Source of the DNA: UBA4742 sp037138595
GTDB taxonomy: Bacteria > Actinomycetota > Acidimicrobiia > Acidimicrobiales > Acidimicrobilacustridaceae
Length of the DNA stretch: 64,000 nucleotides
Direction of reading: 5' to 3'
Assembly: GCA_037138595.1 (NCBI GenBank)
Contig: JBAXIB010000012.1
Coordinates: 1-64,000 of the forward strand
The translations under genes were made by a program, and so were the position numbers. The notes below the pieces were generated by a model that saw only the letters and a list, made by a program, of their open reading frames with translations, was not told the origin of the DNA and did no database searches. This document shows, piece by piece, positions 33,382-41,992 of the stretch (its first letter is position 1; each line of letters opens with the position of its first letter).

Positions 33382-34628
33382 CGACAGTCGATCGGCTCTG
33401 CTGGCATTGGCGACAGAAGCTCGTCGCCTCGATGCCATGCTTCGAGTTGGAGATCGGCAGGACATTGCCCGATCACCACTGATTGGACTTGATAGTCCGC
33501 GACGAGTTGTTGAAGGTTGGGATCGACTTCTGCCGAAGCCAGCGCAGGCACCGCAATGTCGAAAATTGCCTGCGCGCTGCGCCGCAGGTGGGCATTGGCG
33601 AGTCCGACCTCGGCCGCTTCGTTCCAGAGCCCGACCGAACCGTCGAGTGCCTCAACAACTTCAGAGGTGACCAATGGATCGGTGAGGAGAATTGTGCTTA
33701 CCGCAAACGCCACGAGCCACGTCGGCCAGGGGAGCGCGTCCAACATGCGGAGTTCGAGCCATCCCTTGGGGCGAACCGGCGGAAACAACGTGGTGAGGTG
33801 GTAGGCGAAATCGTCAATCGTCGGCCATCCAAGCTGATGCCCGTTGTTGATCCACTCGCCGAATCGCAGCGGTTCAGCCATCGGGATAAACCGCCCATCC
33901 GTTGTGCGAATCACCATCACCAACGCGTTGAGCGCGTAGTCGGTCCAGGCCTCGATGGGGGGAAGCTCAAGGTTGACAGGCGCGGTTCGACTCGCATCTG
34001 CGGCCCACCATGATCGCAAGCGAGTTGATTTCCAGTGGCTGGGTGCGCCATCGGCCAATGGTGAGTTCGCGAACAAGGCGATAAGCGTTGGACCGAGCCA
34101 ATTTGCAAGCCGCCATCGGTTGTGCGCCTGCGTTGGGTCACCGAGTCCGATGTTGATCTGCAAGGCCGCGGTGTTGCACATAGCGATGCGACCGGCAGGC
34201 CCGAACTGTTCGAAGTACGACTCCATCGCGACGTAGCGGGGGTGCGTCGCGACTCGATGCGGCGGCCGGGTCGCATCGGTACCGACTGCGTACAGCGTGA
34301 ATTCGTGGTCGGCACAGACTCGGGTCAGCTCAAACAGGTCGGCAGTCGTTGCATCACAAACCTCGTCGATGGTGTGGAAGAGCGCAGAACTTATTTCGAG
34401 TTGGCCACCGGGTTCGATGGTTAGACGACCCCCTCCTGCTAGGGGAGTGAGTTGTTCGATCAGCGCATGTGCCCGTTCGATCGGGATTCGTTGCTGGCTG
34501 TCCCGCAACTTGCAATGCCATTCGAGCTCAACTCCGAGGCCATGGGGATCATGTCCGTTACCGAAAACTTCGGTCTCAACGAACCGCCGGGCGTCGCGTA
34601 TCGTGAGCTGTGAATGGTCTGAAGTCAT
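33378..34628 (-). CDS. egtA: Glutamate-cysteine ligase EgtA
   Basis: EgtA makes gamma-glutamylcysteine for EgtB. The 416-residue protein has the GCS2-type pattern GVELEWHCKLRD, RLTIEPGGQLEISSALFHTI, YAVGTDATRPPHRV...RYVAMESYFEQFGPAGRIAMCNTAALQINIGLG, and SWWAADASRTAPVNLELPP. ATG 34628 starts the four-gene operon. No egtE (the C-S lyase that finishes ergothioneine) is found in the window, so that step must be encoded elsewhere or be done by another PLP enzyme. Confidence 0.93.
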   Translation of the reverse strand: MTSDHSQLTIRDARRFVETEVFGNGHDPHGLGVELEWHCKLRDSQQRIPIERAHALIEQLTPLAGGGRLTIEPGGQLEISSALFHTIDEVCDATTADLFELTRVCADHEFTLYAVGTDATRPPHRVATHPRYVAMESYFEQFGPAGRIAMCNTAALQINIGLGDPTQAHNRWRLANWLGPTLIALFANSPLADGAPSHWKSTRLRSWWAADASRTAPVNLELPPIEAWTDYALNALVMVIRTTDGRFIPMAEPLRFGEWINNGHQLGWPTIDDFAYHLTTLFPPVRPKGWLELRMLDALPWPTWLVAFAVSTILLTDPLVTSEVVEALDGSVGLWNEAAEVGLANAHLRRSAQAIFDIAVPALASAEVDPNLQQLVADYQVQSVVIGQCPADLQLEAWHRGDELLSPMPAEPIDCR

Positions 34629-34869
34629 GGTCAGCGATGTCCGAACCGGGCTTCAACCCACTCGGGGTCACGAACGGATGGAAACAGAAGGCAGTCATGG
34701 GGGTGGAAAAGAGATGTCGTTTCCATGGGTCCTCAGTGTGCGTCGCGAGTGGGTTCGGCCGCTAGTTGACCCGCGGCAAGATTCGGAGGATAGCGAACGC
34801 GGCCGGATTCTGGTTGATTGCGGCCGTTGTCGTGGCATTCTGGAACCACGACTATGAGGGAGTAATGCC

Positions 34870-37353
34870 ATGGCTCTCGACCCAAATCGGTGGACGCTTA
34901 AGACGCAAGAGGCATTCAACGCTGCGCTTGAAAACGCCCGGACCAATGCCAACCCTGAAGTAACGCCCGATCATTTGCTCGTCGCGTTGTTGAATCAAGA
35001 AGACAGCGTCGTGATGCCGGTGTTGCAAAAGGTCGGCGCGTCGATACCGGCGCTCCTTGCCGCGGCCGAAGATGCCGTAGCTCACTTGTCCAAGGCGCAT
35101 GGTGGCGAATCACGGTTGAGTCGCGATCTGACGGCACTTGTTGATCGAGCTGATGAAGCTCGTCGAGAACTTCACGATGAGTACGTGTCGACTGAACACT
35201 TGGTGCTGTCATTCGGCGATGTGCTTCCGGTGAAGCGTGACGACCTGTTGTTGGCTTTGGCCCAAGTGCGTGGAAGCCACCGAGTCACCAGCCAAAATCC
35301 TGAGGATCAGTATCAGGCGCTCGAAAAATATGGCCGCGATCTCACCGATGCCGCGCGCGCCGGAGAACTTGATCCGGTGATTGGTCGGGACGAGGAAATC
35401 CGCCGGGTTATCCAGGTGCTGTCGCGGCGAACCAAGAACAATCCAGTACTTATTGGTGAACCCGGTGTCGGAAAAACTGCCATTGTCGAAGGATTAGCGC
35501 GTCGCATCTTCGAAGGCGATGTTCCCGAGACTTTGAAAAACAAGCGGGTGATCTCGCTCGACCTGTCGAGCATGGTTGCGGGTGCGAAATATCGTGGCGA
35601 ATTCGAAGAACGCCTGAAGGCAGTGCTGAAAGAAATTGCCGATAGCGATGGTGAAGTTGTCCCATTTATCGACGAGATGCACACCGTTGTTGGCGCTGGT
35701 GCGGGTGGCGAAGGTGCAATGGATGCCGGCAACATGCTCAAGCCAATGCTCGCCCGTGGACAACTTCGGATGATCGGCGCCACGACCCTCAATGAGTATC
35801 GCAAGTACATCGAAAAAGACGCGGCACTCGAACGTCGTTTTCAGCAGGTGATGGTGGGCCAGCCATCGGTCGAAGACACGATCGCCATTCTTCGAGGTCT
35901 CAAAGAGCGCTACGAAGTTCACCACGGAGTTCGCATTCAGGACGCGGCTTTGGTTGCAGCTGCGGTGCTTTCGGATCGTTACCTCACGGGTCGATTTCTC
36001 CCCGACAAAGCAATCGATCTGATCGATGAGGCTGCCAGCAAATTGCGCATCGAGATTGATTCGATGCCAACTGAAATCGATGTTGTTGAGCGGCGTATTC
36101 GCCAACTTGAAATCGAGCAGGTAGGTCTCGGTAAAGAGACCGATCAAGCATCTGCCGAGCGCCTCGAAAGTTTGGTTCAAGAGCTTGCCAATCTGCGTGA
36201 ACAGGTCGACGCAATGCGCGCGCACTGGCAAGGCGAAAAGGATGCAATCGAACGAATCCGTGATTTCAAACAACAACTCGAGGACCTTCGCACCGAGTTG
36301 GATCGGGAGAGCGATCTCACCAAACAAGCCGAGATCATCAATGGTCAGATGCCCGACCTTGAACGCCAAATCGACGAGGCAACTGAAGCGCTTGACGAGT
36401 TGCAAACATCGGAAAAGATGTTAAAGGAGGAGGTCGACGAGGAAGATATTGCCGAGGTCATCAGCAAGTGGACGGGCATTCCAGTTTCGCGCCTTATGGA
36501 AGGCGAGATGCAGAAGCTTGTGCGCCTCGAAGCGGTGTTACACGAGCGCGTGATTGGCCAAGACGAAGCCGTTCGCGCCGTCGCCAACGCGATTCGCCGC
36601 AGCCGGGCTGGACTTTCCGATCCGCACCGACCAATTGGGAGCTTCCTATTTCTTGGTCCAACCGGTGTTGGCAAAACCGAACTTGCACGGTCGCTCGCGG
36701 ACTTCCTCTTTGATGACGAGCGGGCGATGGTTCGTATCGACATGAGCGAGTACATGGAGAAGTTCTCGGTGAGTCGCCTGATCGGTGCGCCCCCGGGATA
36801 TGTCGGTTACGACGAAGGTGGTCAATTGACTGAGTTGGTGCGTCGTCGCCCATATGCGGTGGTGTTGCTTGATGAAATCGAGAAGGCGCATCCCGATGTG
36901 TTCAATGTGCTTCTCCAGCTGCTTGACGATGGCCGGCTCACTGACGGACAAGGTCGCACCGTTGATTTCACCAATGTCGTGCTGATCATGACGTCGAACC
37001 TTCCTGGTGATCCGCAGGACTTCTTCAAACCTGAGTTCATCAACCGGGTCGATGACATCGTTCGGTTTAGTGAACTGAGCGAGAGCGACTTACGCGACAT
37101 TGTCAACATTCAGGTCGAGATTGTAAAGGAGCGGTTGCTAGCCCGACGCATCACTCTTTTGGTTTCTGATGCCGCTGAGTCTGCGCTTGCTCGAGAAGGA
37201 TTTGACCCGGCTTTTGGCGCGCGTCCGCTCAAGCGACTGATTCAACGCGAGATTGGCGATCAACTCGCGATGGCACTTATCGAAGGACGATTCGTTGATG
37301 GAGACACCGTTGAGGTCGGTGTCGATGATCAAGGCTCGGTGACATTGCTCTGA
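34870..37353 (+). CDS. clpB: Disaggregase ClpB
   Basis: ClpB is the Hsp100 that rescues aggregates with DnaK. The 827-residue protein has the Clp N-domain repeats, Walker A1 GEPGVGKT (196-203), Walker B1 FIDEMHT, the coiled-coil M domain with the ClpB-typical EEDIAEVISKWTGIPVSRL, Walker A2 GPTGVGKT (596-603), LLDEIEKAHPDVFN and the C-terminal GARPLKR. It is a little shorter than usual because ~15-20 residues that lie between MTSNL and PEFINR in other ClpBs are reduced to a few. GAGGGAG precedes ATG 34870. No HAIR box was found in the 241-base gap shared with egtA. Confidence 0.95.
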   Translation: MALDPNRWTLKTQEAFNAALENARTNANPEVTPDHLLVALLNQEDSVVMPVLQKVGASIPALLAAAEDAVAHLSKAHGGESRLSRDLTALVDRADEARRELHDEYVSTEHLVLSFGDVLPVKRDDLLLALAQVRGSHRVTSQNPEDQYQALEKYGRDLTDAARAGELDPVIGRDEEIRRVIQVLSRRTKNNPVLIGEPGVGKTAIVEGLARRIFEGDVPETLKNKRVISLDLSSMVAGAKYRGEFEERLKAVLKEIADSDGEVVPFIDEMHTVVGAGAGGEGAMDAGNMLKPMLARGQLRMIGATTLNEYRKYIEKDAALERRFQQVMVGQPSVEDTIAILRGLKERYEVHHGVRIQDAALVAAAVLSDRYLTGRFLPDKAIDLIDEAASKLRIEIDSMPTEIDVVERRIRQLEIEQVGLGKETDQASAERLESLVQELANLREQVDAMRAHWQGEKDAIERIRDFKQQLEDLRTELDRESDLTKQAEIINGQMPDLERQIDEATEALDELQTSEKMLKEEVDEEDIAEVISKWTGIPVSRLMEGEMQKLVRLEAVLHERVIGQDEAVRAVANAIRRSRAGLSDPHRPIGSFLFLGPTGVGKTELARSLADFLFDDERAMVRIDMSEYMEKFSVSRLIGAPPGYVGYDEGGQLTELVRRRPYAVVLLDEIEKAHPDVFNVLLQLLDDGRLTDGQGRTVDFTNVVLIMTSNLPGDPQDFFKPEFINRVDDIVRFSELSESDLRDIVNIQVEIVKERLLARRITLLVSDAAESALAREGFDPAFGARPLKRLIQREIGDQLAMALIEGRFVDGDTVEVGVDDQGSVTLL

Positions 37354-37384
37354 CCGATTGACGTCCTGGCGTTCTATAGTCCGC

Positions 37385-38725
37385 ATGGTGAAACGCGCCT
37401 TGTCAACCGAGTCGCTGACGCCACCGAATCGACGATTCATCTTGTGGTTGGTGGCATTGACCGCGGTCGCGTTTGTGGTGCGATTCGCCTATGTGTGGTT
37501 CGTGTATCGCTTCCGAACCATTGGTGGCGACCCGCTTTACTACCACCTCGGAGCAAATCTGTTAGCCGACGGCCGGGGATTTCTTCAACCACTCAGCGAA
37601 GCGCGCGGCGTTATCGAACCAGGTGCCGATCATCCGCCGCTGTACATCGTGTATCTCGCGACATTCTCGTTGGTCGGGATCCGATCGATCACCGGCCACA
37701 TGGTGGTGTCGTGTGTATTGGGGGCGGGATCAGTTGCCGTCGGCGGATTCGCCGGTCGTCGAATAGCTGGTCCGCGTGTCGGTTTGATCGCGGCCGCGTT
37801 GCTGGCGCTTTACCCGAATGTGTGGCGCTTTGACGGGATGGTGCTGTCGGAAACCTTGGTCATTTTTCTTGTCAATGTCACGATCTTGCTTGCGTATCGC
37901 TACCTCGATGCACCGAGTTTGAGTCGCCTTGCGCTGGTCTCATTTTCCGTTGGGCTCTGCGCGTTGACCCGATCCGAACTTGTGCTGTTAGCGCTCTTTT
38001 TGGTCGTTCCACTTGCGCTGTTGACAAAGTCCCGACCTCTGCGGACCCGCCTCGCCTGGCTGGGTGTTGCGGCCGCCGTTTGTGTCGCAACGTTGGGACC
38101 TTGGGTTGTTTACAACGTCAATCGATTCGAGCGTCGAGTGCTGTTGTCAGCGCAACTTGAGTCGACATTTGCCGTTGCCAATTGCGATCATGTTTTTTAT
38201 GGACCCAATGTCGGCTATTGGAGCTTCGATTGTGGCCTCATCGATTTGGCCAAGCGCGGTGTTGTGATTCCCCAGACGCAGGACGGGGCGGCCGAGCGCC
38301 TGATGTTGAACGATGCCGTGTCCTACGTGCAGGACCATCCCAAACGCTGGGCTGTCGTTGAAGCGATTCGCCTCGCGCGGATTTTCAATAGTTGGAATCC
38401 CGGAAGTGCTATCAATATCGACACATTCGTTGAGGGAAATCCGCAATGGGTAGCGCAACTCGCCTATGTGAGTTTGTGGCCAATGATTGTGGGATCCGTG
38501 CTGGGATTCGTGGTGCTGCGGCGTCGACGAATTCCGTCGTACCCGTTAATTGCGCCATGCGCGACCGTTATCGTGACGGTGCTGTTGTTCTACGCATCCG
38601 GCCGATTCCGGGCCTCGGCCGAAGGCGCCTTGTGTTTATTAACTGCAGTTGCGCTTGACGCGGCGTGGCGTCGAGTGCGCAGTTCCGCGCCGGCTCAGCC
38701 CGCCATTAGCGCGGATCCGCGATGA
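37385..38725 (+). CDS. GT-C type membrane glycosyltransferase-like protein (GT39/ArnT-like)
   Basis: A 446-residue protein with about ten hydrophobic segments. The first extracytoplasmic loop has TIGGDPLYYHLGANLLADGRGF and DHPPLYIVYLA, the acidic and HPPLY features of polyprenyl-phosphate-sugar-dependent GT-C enzymes. Cysteines in NCDHVFYG...FDCGL may form a disulfide in the C-terminal outer loop. ATG 37385 lacks a Shine-Dalgarno, but TATAGT lies at 37375-37380, so a leaderless start at 37385 or GTG 37388 is possible. Followed by a paralogue that overlaps its stop. Donor and acceptor unknown. Confidence 0.72.
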   Translation: MVKRALSTESLTPPNRRFILWLVALTAVAFVVRFAYVWFVYRFRTIGGDPLYYHLGANLLADGRGFLQPLSEARGVIEPGADHPPLYIVYLATFSLVGIRSITGHMVVSCVLGAGSVAVGGFAGRRIAGPRVGLIAAALLALYPNVWRFDGMVLSETLVIFLVNVTILLAYRYLDAPSLSRLALVSFSVGLCALTRSELVLLALFLVVPLALLTKSRPLRTRLAWLGVAAAVCVATLGPWVVYNVNRFERRVLLSAQLESTFAVANCDHVFYGPNVGYWSFDCGLIDLAKRGVVIPQTQDGAAERLMLNDAVSYVQDHPKRWAVVEAIRLARIFNSWNPGSAINIDTFVEGNPQWVAQLAYVSLWPMIVGSVLGFVVLRRRRIPSYPLIAPCATVIVTVLLFYASGRFRASAEGALCLLTAVALDAAWRRVRSSAPAQPAISADPR

Positions 38726-40044
38726 CCTCCGAACGGTCGAAGAACCGGCGTTTTTTGTTCCTATTGCTGGCAATTTGTGCGGGGTCAGCCGTGTTCCGAA
38801 TGGGGTATGTCGCGGTTGCAAAGGCGAATCAACCGTTGTTGGGTGACCAGATCTATTACTCCGCGCAGGCTCAGACAATCGCTGACGGGCGTTGGTTCGA
38901 TGAGCCGCTGCAGCCGGGCAAGCCAGCCGCCGACCATCCTCCGCTTACGGCGTTGATGATGACGCCGGCCGCGCTGGTCGCTCCCGGATCGATCATGGCT
39001 CAGCGTTACTTAATGGCGCTTTATGGCGCAGGAGTTGTTGCGCTCATCGGGCTTCTGGGTCGGCAGGTTGCGGGACGTCGCGTCGGTATTTTCGCTGCGG
39101 TACTCGCCGCGGCCTACCCGGGATTCTGGGTCAATGACGCATTGATCATGAGCGAGACAATCACTGCGGCGACGTTGGCGCTGGCGATGATTATGAGTTA
39201 CCGATTTGCTGATCGGGCTACGTGGAGACGGGCTCTTTGGATGGGCGCGGCGACCGGGCTTGCGGTTTTGGCCCGCGCCGAACTCGTGCTGCTGCTCCCA
39301 TTCGTGATCGTCCCGCTGGCGTGGTGGGCCCGATCTTCCGGAGTTCGTCAATCGCCGAGAAATCGCGTTGGGCTGGGAGCCGTGGCACTAGCCGCCGCGC
39401 TCATCGTGCAGATGCCATGGGTCACCTACAACTTGACGCGCTTTGACGACCCAGTGGTGTTCTCAACTAACGATGGTCTGACCTGGATCGGAGCCAACTG
39501 CGAAAACACCTATTCCGGCGGTGGTATCGGATTTTGGTCGCTGCAATGCGGTCTCGACGGACTGGCGTCTGCTCCCATCGATGCCGATCAGTCGGTCCGC
39601 TCGTCGTACCTTCGAGCGATCGGAACCAGCTATGTGCGCAGCCACCTTGATCGCGTTCCAGCCGTCGTAGTGGCGCGGTTGGCGCGAGGAATTGGCTTTT
39701 GGAATCCGGATCAGATGGTGTATCTAAATCGGGGCGAGGGCCGCGAAGGAAAGGTTTCTTGGGCGGCGATTTATGCGTATTGGGCCTTGATCCCGTTTGC
39801 ACTCGCCGGAGCGATCTTGCTTCGACGCCGCCGCACTTTGATCTGGCCGCTCGTTGCGCTCGTTGCAATTTCGGTTGCGGTTATTGCAGCCTTTTACGGA
39901 ATTGCGCGGTTCCGTCTGCCAGCGGAACTAGCGGTTGTCATATTTGCGTCGGTGACCTTTTCGCGCCTGTTCAGCGCAGTCGTCTCGCGAGGTGCGTTTA
40001 AGAATGTTGCGAAATCTTCGTCAACTCGGGAACCAACCAGTTAA
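38722..40044 (+). CDS. GT-C type membrane glycosyltransferase-like protein, paralogue
   Basis: A 440-residue polytopic protein closely like its upstream neighbour: PLLGDQIYYSAQAQTIADGRWF, DHPPLTALMM, YPGFWVNDALIMSETI, GLAVLARAELVLLLPF, ANCENTY and GFWSLQCGLDGLA occur in the same order, so the pair arose by tandem duplication. ATG 38722 overlaps the previous stop (ATGA). Its last 47 bases overlap the end of the convergent acyltransferase gene. Probably a lipid-linked-sugar transferase acting on the outer face of the membrane. Confidence 0.72.
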   Translation: MTSERSKNRRFLFLLLAICAGSAVFRMGYVAVAKANQPLLGDQIYYSAQAQTIADGRWFDEPLQPGKPAADHPPLTALMMTPAALVAPGSIMAQRYLMALYGAGVVALIGLLGRQVAGRRVGIFAAVLAAAYPGFWVNDALIMSETITAATLALAMIMSYRFADRATWRRALWMGAATGLAVLARAELVLLLPFVIVPLAWWARSSGVRQSPRNRVGLGAVALAAALIVQMPWVTYNLTRFDDPVVFSTNDGLTWIGANCENTYSGGGIGFWSLQCGLDGLASAPIDADQSVRSSYLRAIGTSYVRSHLDRVPAVVVARLARGIGFWNPDQMVYLNRGEGREGKVSWAAIYAYWALIPFALAGAILLRRRRTLIWPLVALVAISVAVIAAFYGIARFRLPAELAVVIFASVTFSRLFSAVVSRGAFKNVAKSSSTREPTS

Positions 40045-41992
40045 GAAAATAGTCAGCGCCGATGTCCCGAAAATGGATGTCATCTGGCCGAATTGCTTGG
40101 CCGTCAATTTGTTCGAGGCAGACTCGATTCGGGCAGACATACGCGTCGGCGTCGACGGTTTGGACTCGCGGCCGCGACGCGGCGACATTTCGAATGACTT
40201 GATTGAAACAGTCGAGTCGAACGAGGTCGTCACCGGCCGGTCGCTGGATGGCGATTGCAATCACCACGATGGCACCCGACGAGCCAAGTTTGTCGATGGC
40301 ACTGTTCAATTGTTTGGCCAGGTAACCGTCAAACCGAGGTTCGCACGAATGGGTCCAAACGCCGTCAACTTGCCGATCGTTGTTTCCGGGCCCATTGACC
40401 ATCAAGAAGGCGACGTCGGGCTTCATTTTGGCTACTGAGTCGGTCCACAGTTGATCGCACATCGGCCACTCATCGTCGGTCACAACTTTGCCGTCGGGGA
40501 AACGGACAGGGCCAGGGGTGAAACGGCAACCAGGAAGCGCGGCGCTGCCGGAGATAATTCCGAAGTGTTGCTGGCTGAGATCGAGGCGTTCGCCAAGAAA
40601 AAACGCGATTGAATCGCCGGCGATCATGATGCGCGGTTTTCCGACGTCAGCGGGTTTGGTTGCCGCGTTGATTGAGTCATTGGCAGCGTTGACGGTCTCA
40701 GCGGTGGTGGGGGTATGGACCGCGCCACTCGTGGTGATAAGTAAGCCAAGGACCAACGCGCCAACGATCGCTGGTGTTGCGACTTTGATTCCCCACCCTC
40801 GAAACGCACCGAGCCGAATGGGTCGCTCAAGCACGTAGTAGGAGACCATCGCAATTGCAATGCTGACTGTTGCTCGAATCGCAAAGAGCGCCCAGCCATC
40901 TAGCCCAACTCGCTGTTGATCGAGTACGAGAAAAACTGGCCAATGCCAGAGGTACAGGCCATAGCTAATGACTCCGAGGAATCGCAACGGCGGTATCGAC
41001 AATCCGATGGCAAGCCAGCCCGGTTTTGGATGGGCAACCGACGCGATGATCGCCGCAACCGCCAGACCACAAAGGAATAATCCGCCGTGGTAGAGCCGCA
41101 GCGAATGACCGTTAGCGAGAACCCAAGCGACGGCCAGCACCACCGCACCAGCCCATCCGCCGGCATGAATAAAAACGCGTCCTCGCGTCGATCGAGCCGG
41201 CCCCTTCCACGCGAGCCAACTCGCGAGCGTTGCCCCAAGAAGGATTGCCGCGGCCCGCGTGTCGGTCCCGAGGTACACCCGCTCGATTGTCTGTGGGCCA
41301 GCTAATCCGACCATGAGCCCGGCCGAGGCCAAGACCATCGACCCGGACACGAAAAACATCGACCGCGGACCTTTTCGGACCGTTCCATTTTTGCGTTGTC
41401 CAGGGCGAAGGACGAGGAATCCGATGAATGGCCAGATCAGGTAAAATTGCTCCTCGATCGCCAGGCTCCACATGTGCTCAAGCGGTGACGGCGTGGCGAA
41501 AAGATCCCAGTAGCCGACCTTCGAGAAGATGGTGTGCCAGTTGGCGACGTAGGCCATGGTGGCCAACCCGTCGGCACGAATTTGCTCGAGTTGATTTGGT
41601 GCAGCAAAAACAGCGGCATAGACGATGACGCCAGCGAGGAGTCCGCCGAGCGCGGGCAACAAGCGGCGGGCTCGACGGGCCCAGAAGCGTTTCAACCCGA
41701 TCTGACCGGTGTCGCGGCGCTCGCTGAGCAGCAACGACGTGATGAGGTATCCCGAGAGCACAAAGAAGAGGTCGACTCCGAGGAAACCACCCCCGAGAAG
41801 TTGGGCATGGAACAGCAATACGCCGGCGACAGCAACCCCGCGGAGGCCATCGAGTGCTGGAATGTGGCGAAGCAACGGCGTGCCATCGAACCCTTCACGC
41901 ACGTCACTTTCTGGTGGCTCGAACCGTTCTGTCGTCGGCGCGTTCGACCCGTCAGATTCGGTCGAGTGGGAAGGCGGAGGCGACGAATTCAT
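39998..41992 (-). CDS. Acyltransferase-3 with C-terminal SGNH domain
   Basis: A 664-residue protein. After a cytoplasmic Ser/Pro/Glu-rich leader, the membrane acyltransferase-3 domain begins IPALDGLRGVAVAGVLLFHA and has FFVLSGYLI, RFWARRARRLLPAL and SLAIEEQFYLIWP; about ten helices follow. The outer C-terminal domain is SGNH-like: GDS in IMIAGDSIAFF and the catalytic Asp-x-x-His in RPDDIHF. OafA/YrhL-type proteins move acyl groups across the membrane onto surface glycans. ATG 41992 overlaps the stop of the paralogue upstream (ATGA), so both are one operon. Confidence 0.88.
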   Translation of the reverse strand: MNSSPPPSHSTESDGSNAPTTERFEPPESDVREGFDGTPLLRHIPALDGLRGVAVAGVLLFHAQLLGGGFLGVDLFFVLSGYLITSLLLSERRDTGQIGLKRFWARRARRLLPALGGLLAGVIVYAAVFAAPNQLEQIRADGLATMAYVANWHTIFSKVGYWDLFATPSPLEHMWSLAIEEQFYLIWPFIGFLVLRPGQRKNGTVRKGPRSMFFVSGSMVLASAGLMVGLAGPQTIERVYLGTDTRAAAILLGATLASWLAWKGPARSTRGRVFIHAGGWAGAVVLAVAWVLANGHSLRLYHGGLFLCGLAVAAIIASVAHPKPGWLAIGLSIPPLRFLGVISYGLYLWHWPVFLVLDQQRVGLDGWALFAIRATVSIAIAMVSYYVLERPIRLGAFRGWGIKVATPAIVGALVLGLLITTSGAVHTPTTAETVNAANDSINAATKPADVGKPRIMIAGDSIAFFLGERLDLSQQHFGIISGSAALPGCRFTPGPVRFPDGKVVTDDEWPMCDQLWTDSVAKMKPDVAFLMVNGPGNNDRQVDGVWTHSCEPRFDGYLAKQLNSAIDKLGSSGAIVVIAIAIQRPAGDDLVRLDCFNQVIRNVAASRPRVQTVDADAYVCPNRVCLEQIDGQAIRPDDIHFRDIGADYFLNWLVPELTKISQHS

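Noticed and set aside
34629..34869. A second HspR (HAIR) site in front of clpB
   Set aside because: I looked for TTGA-N11-TCAA and found TTGA at two places without a matching right half.
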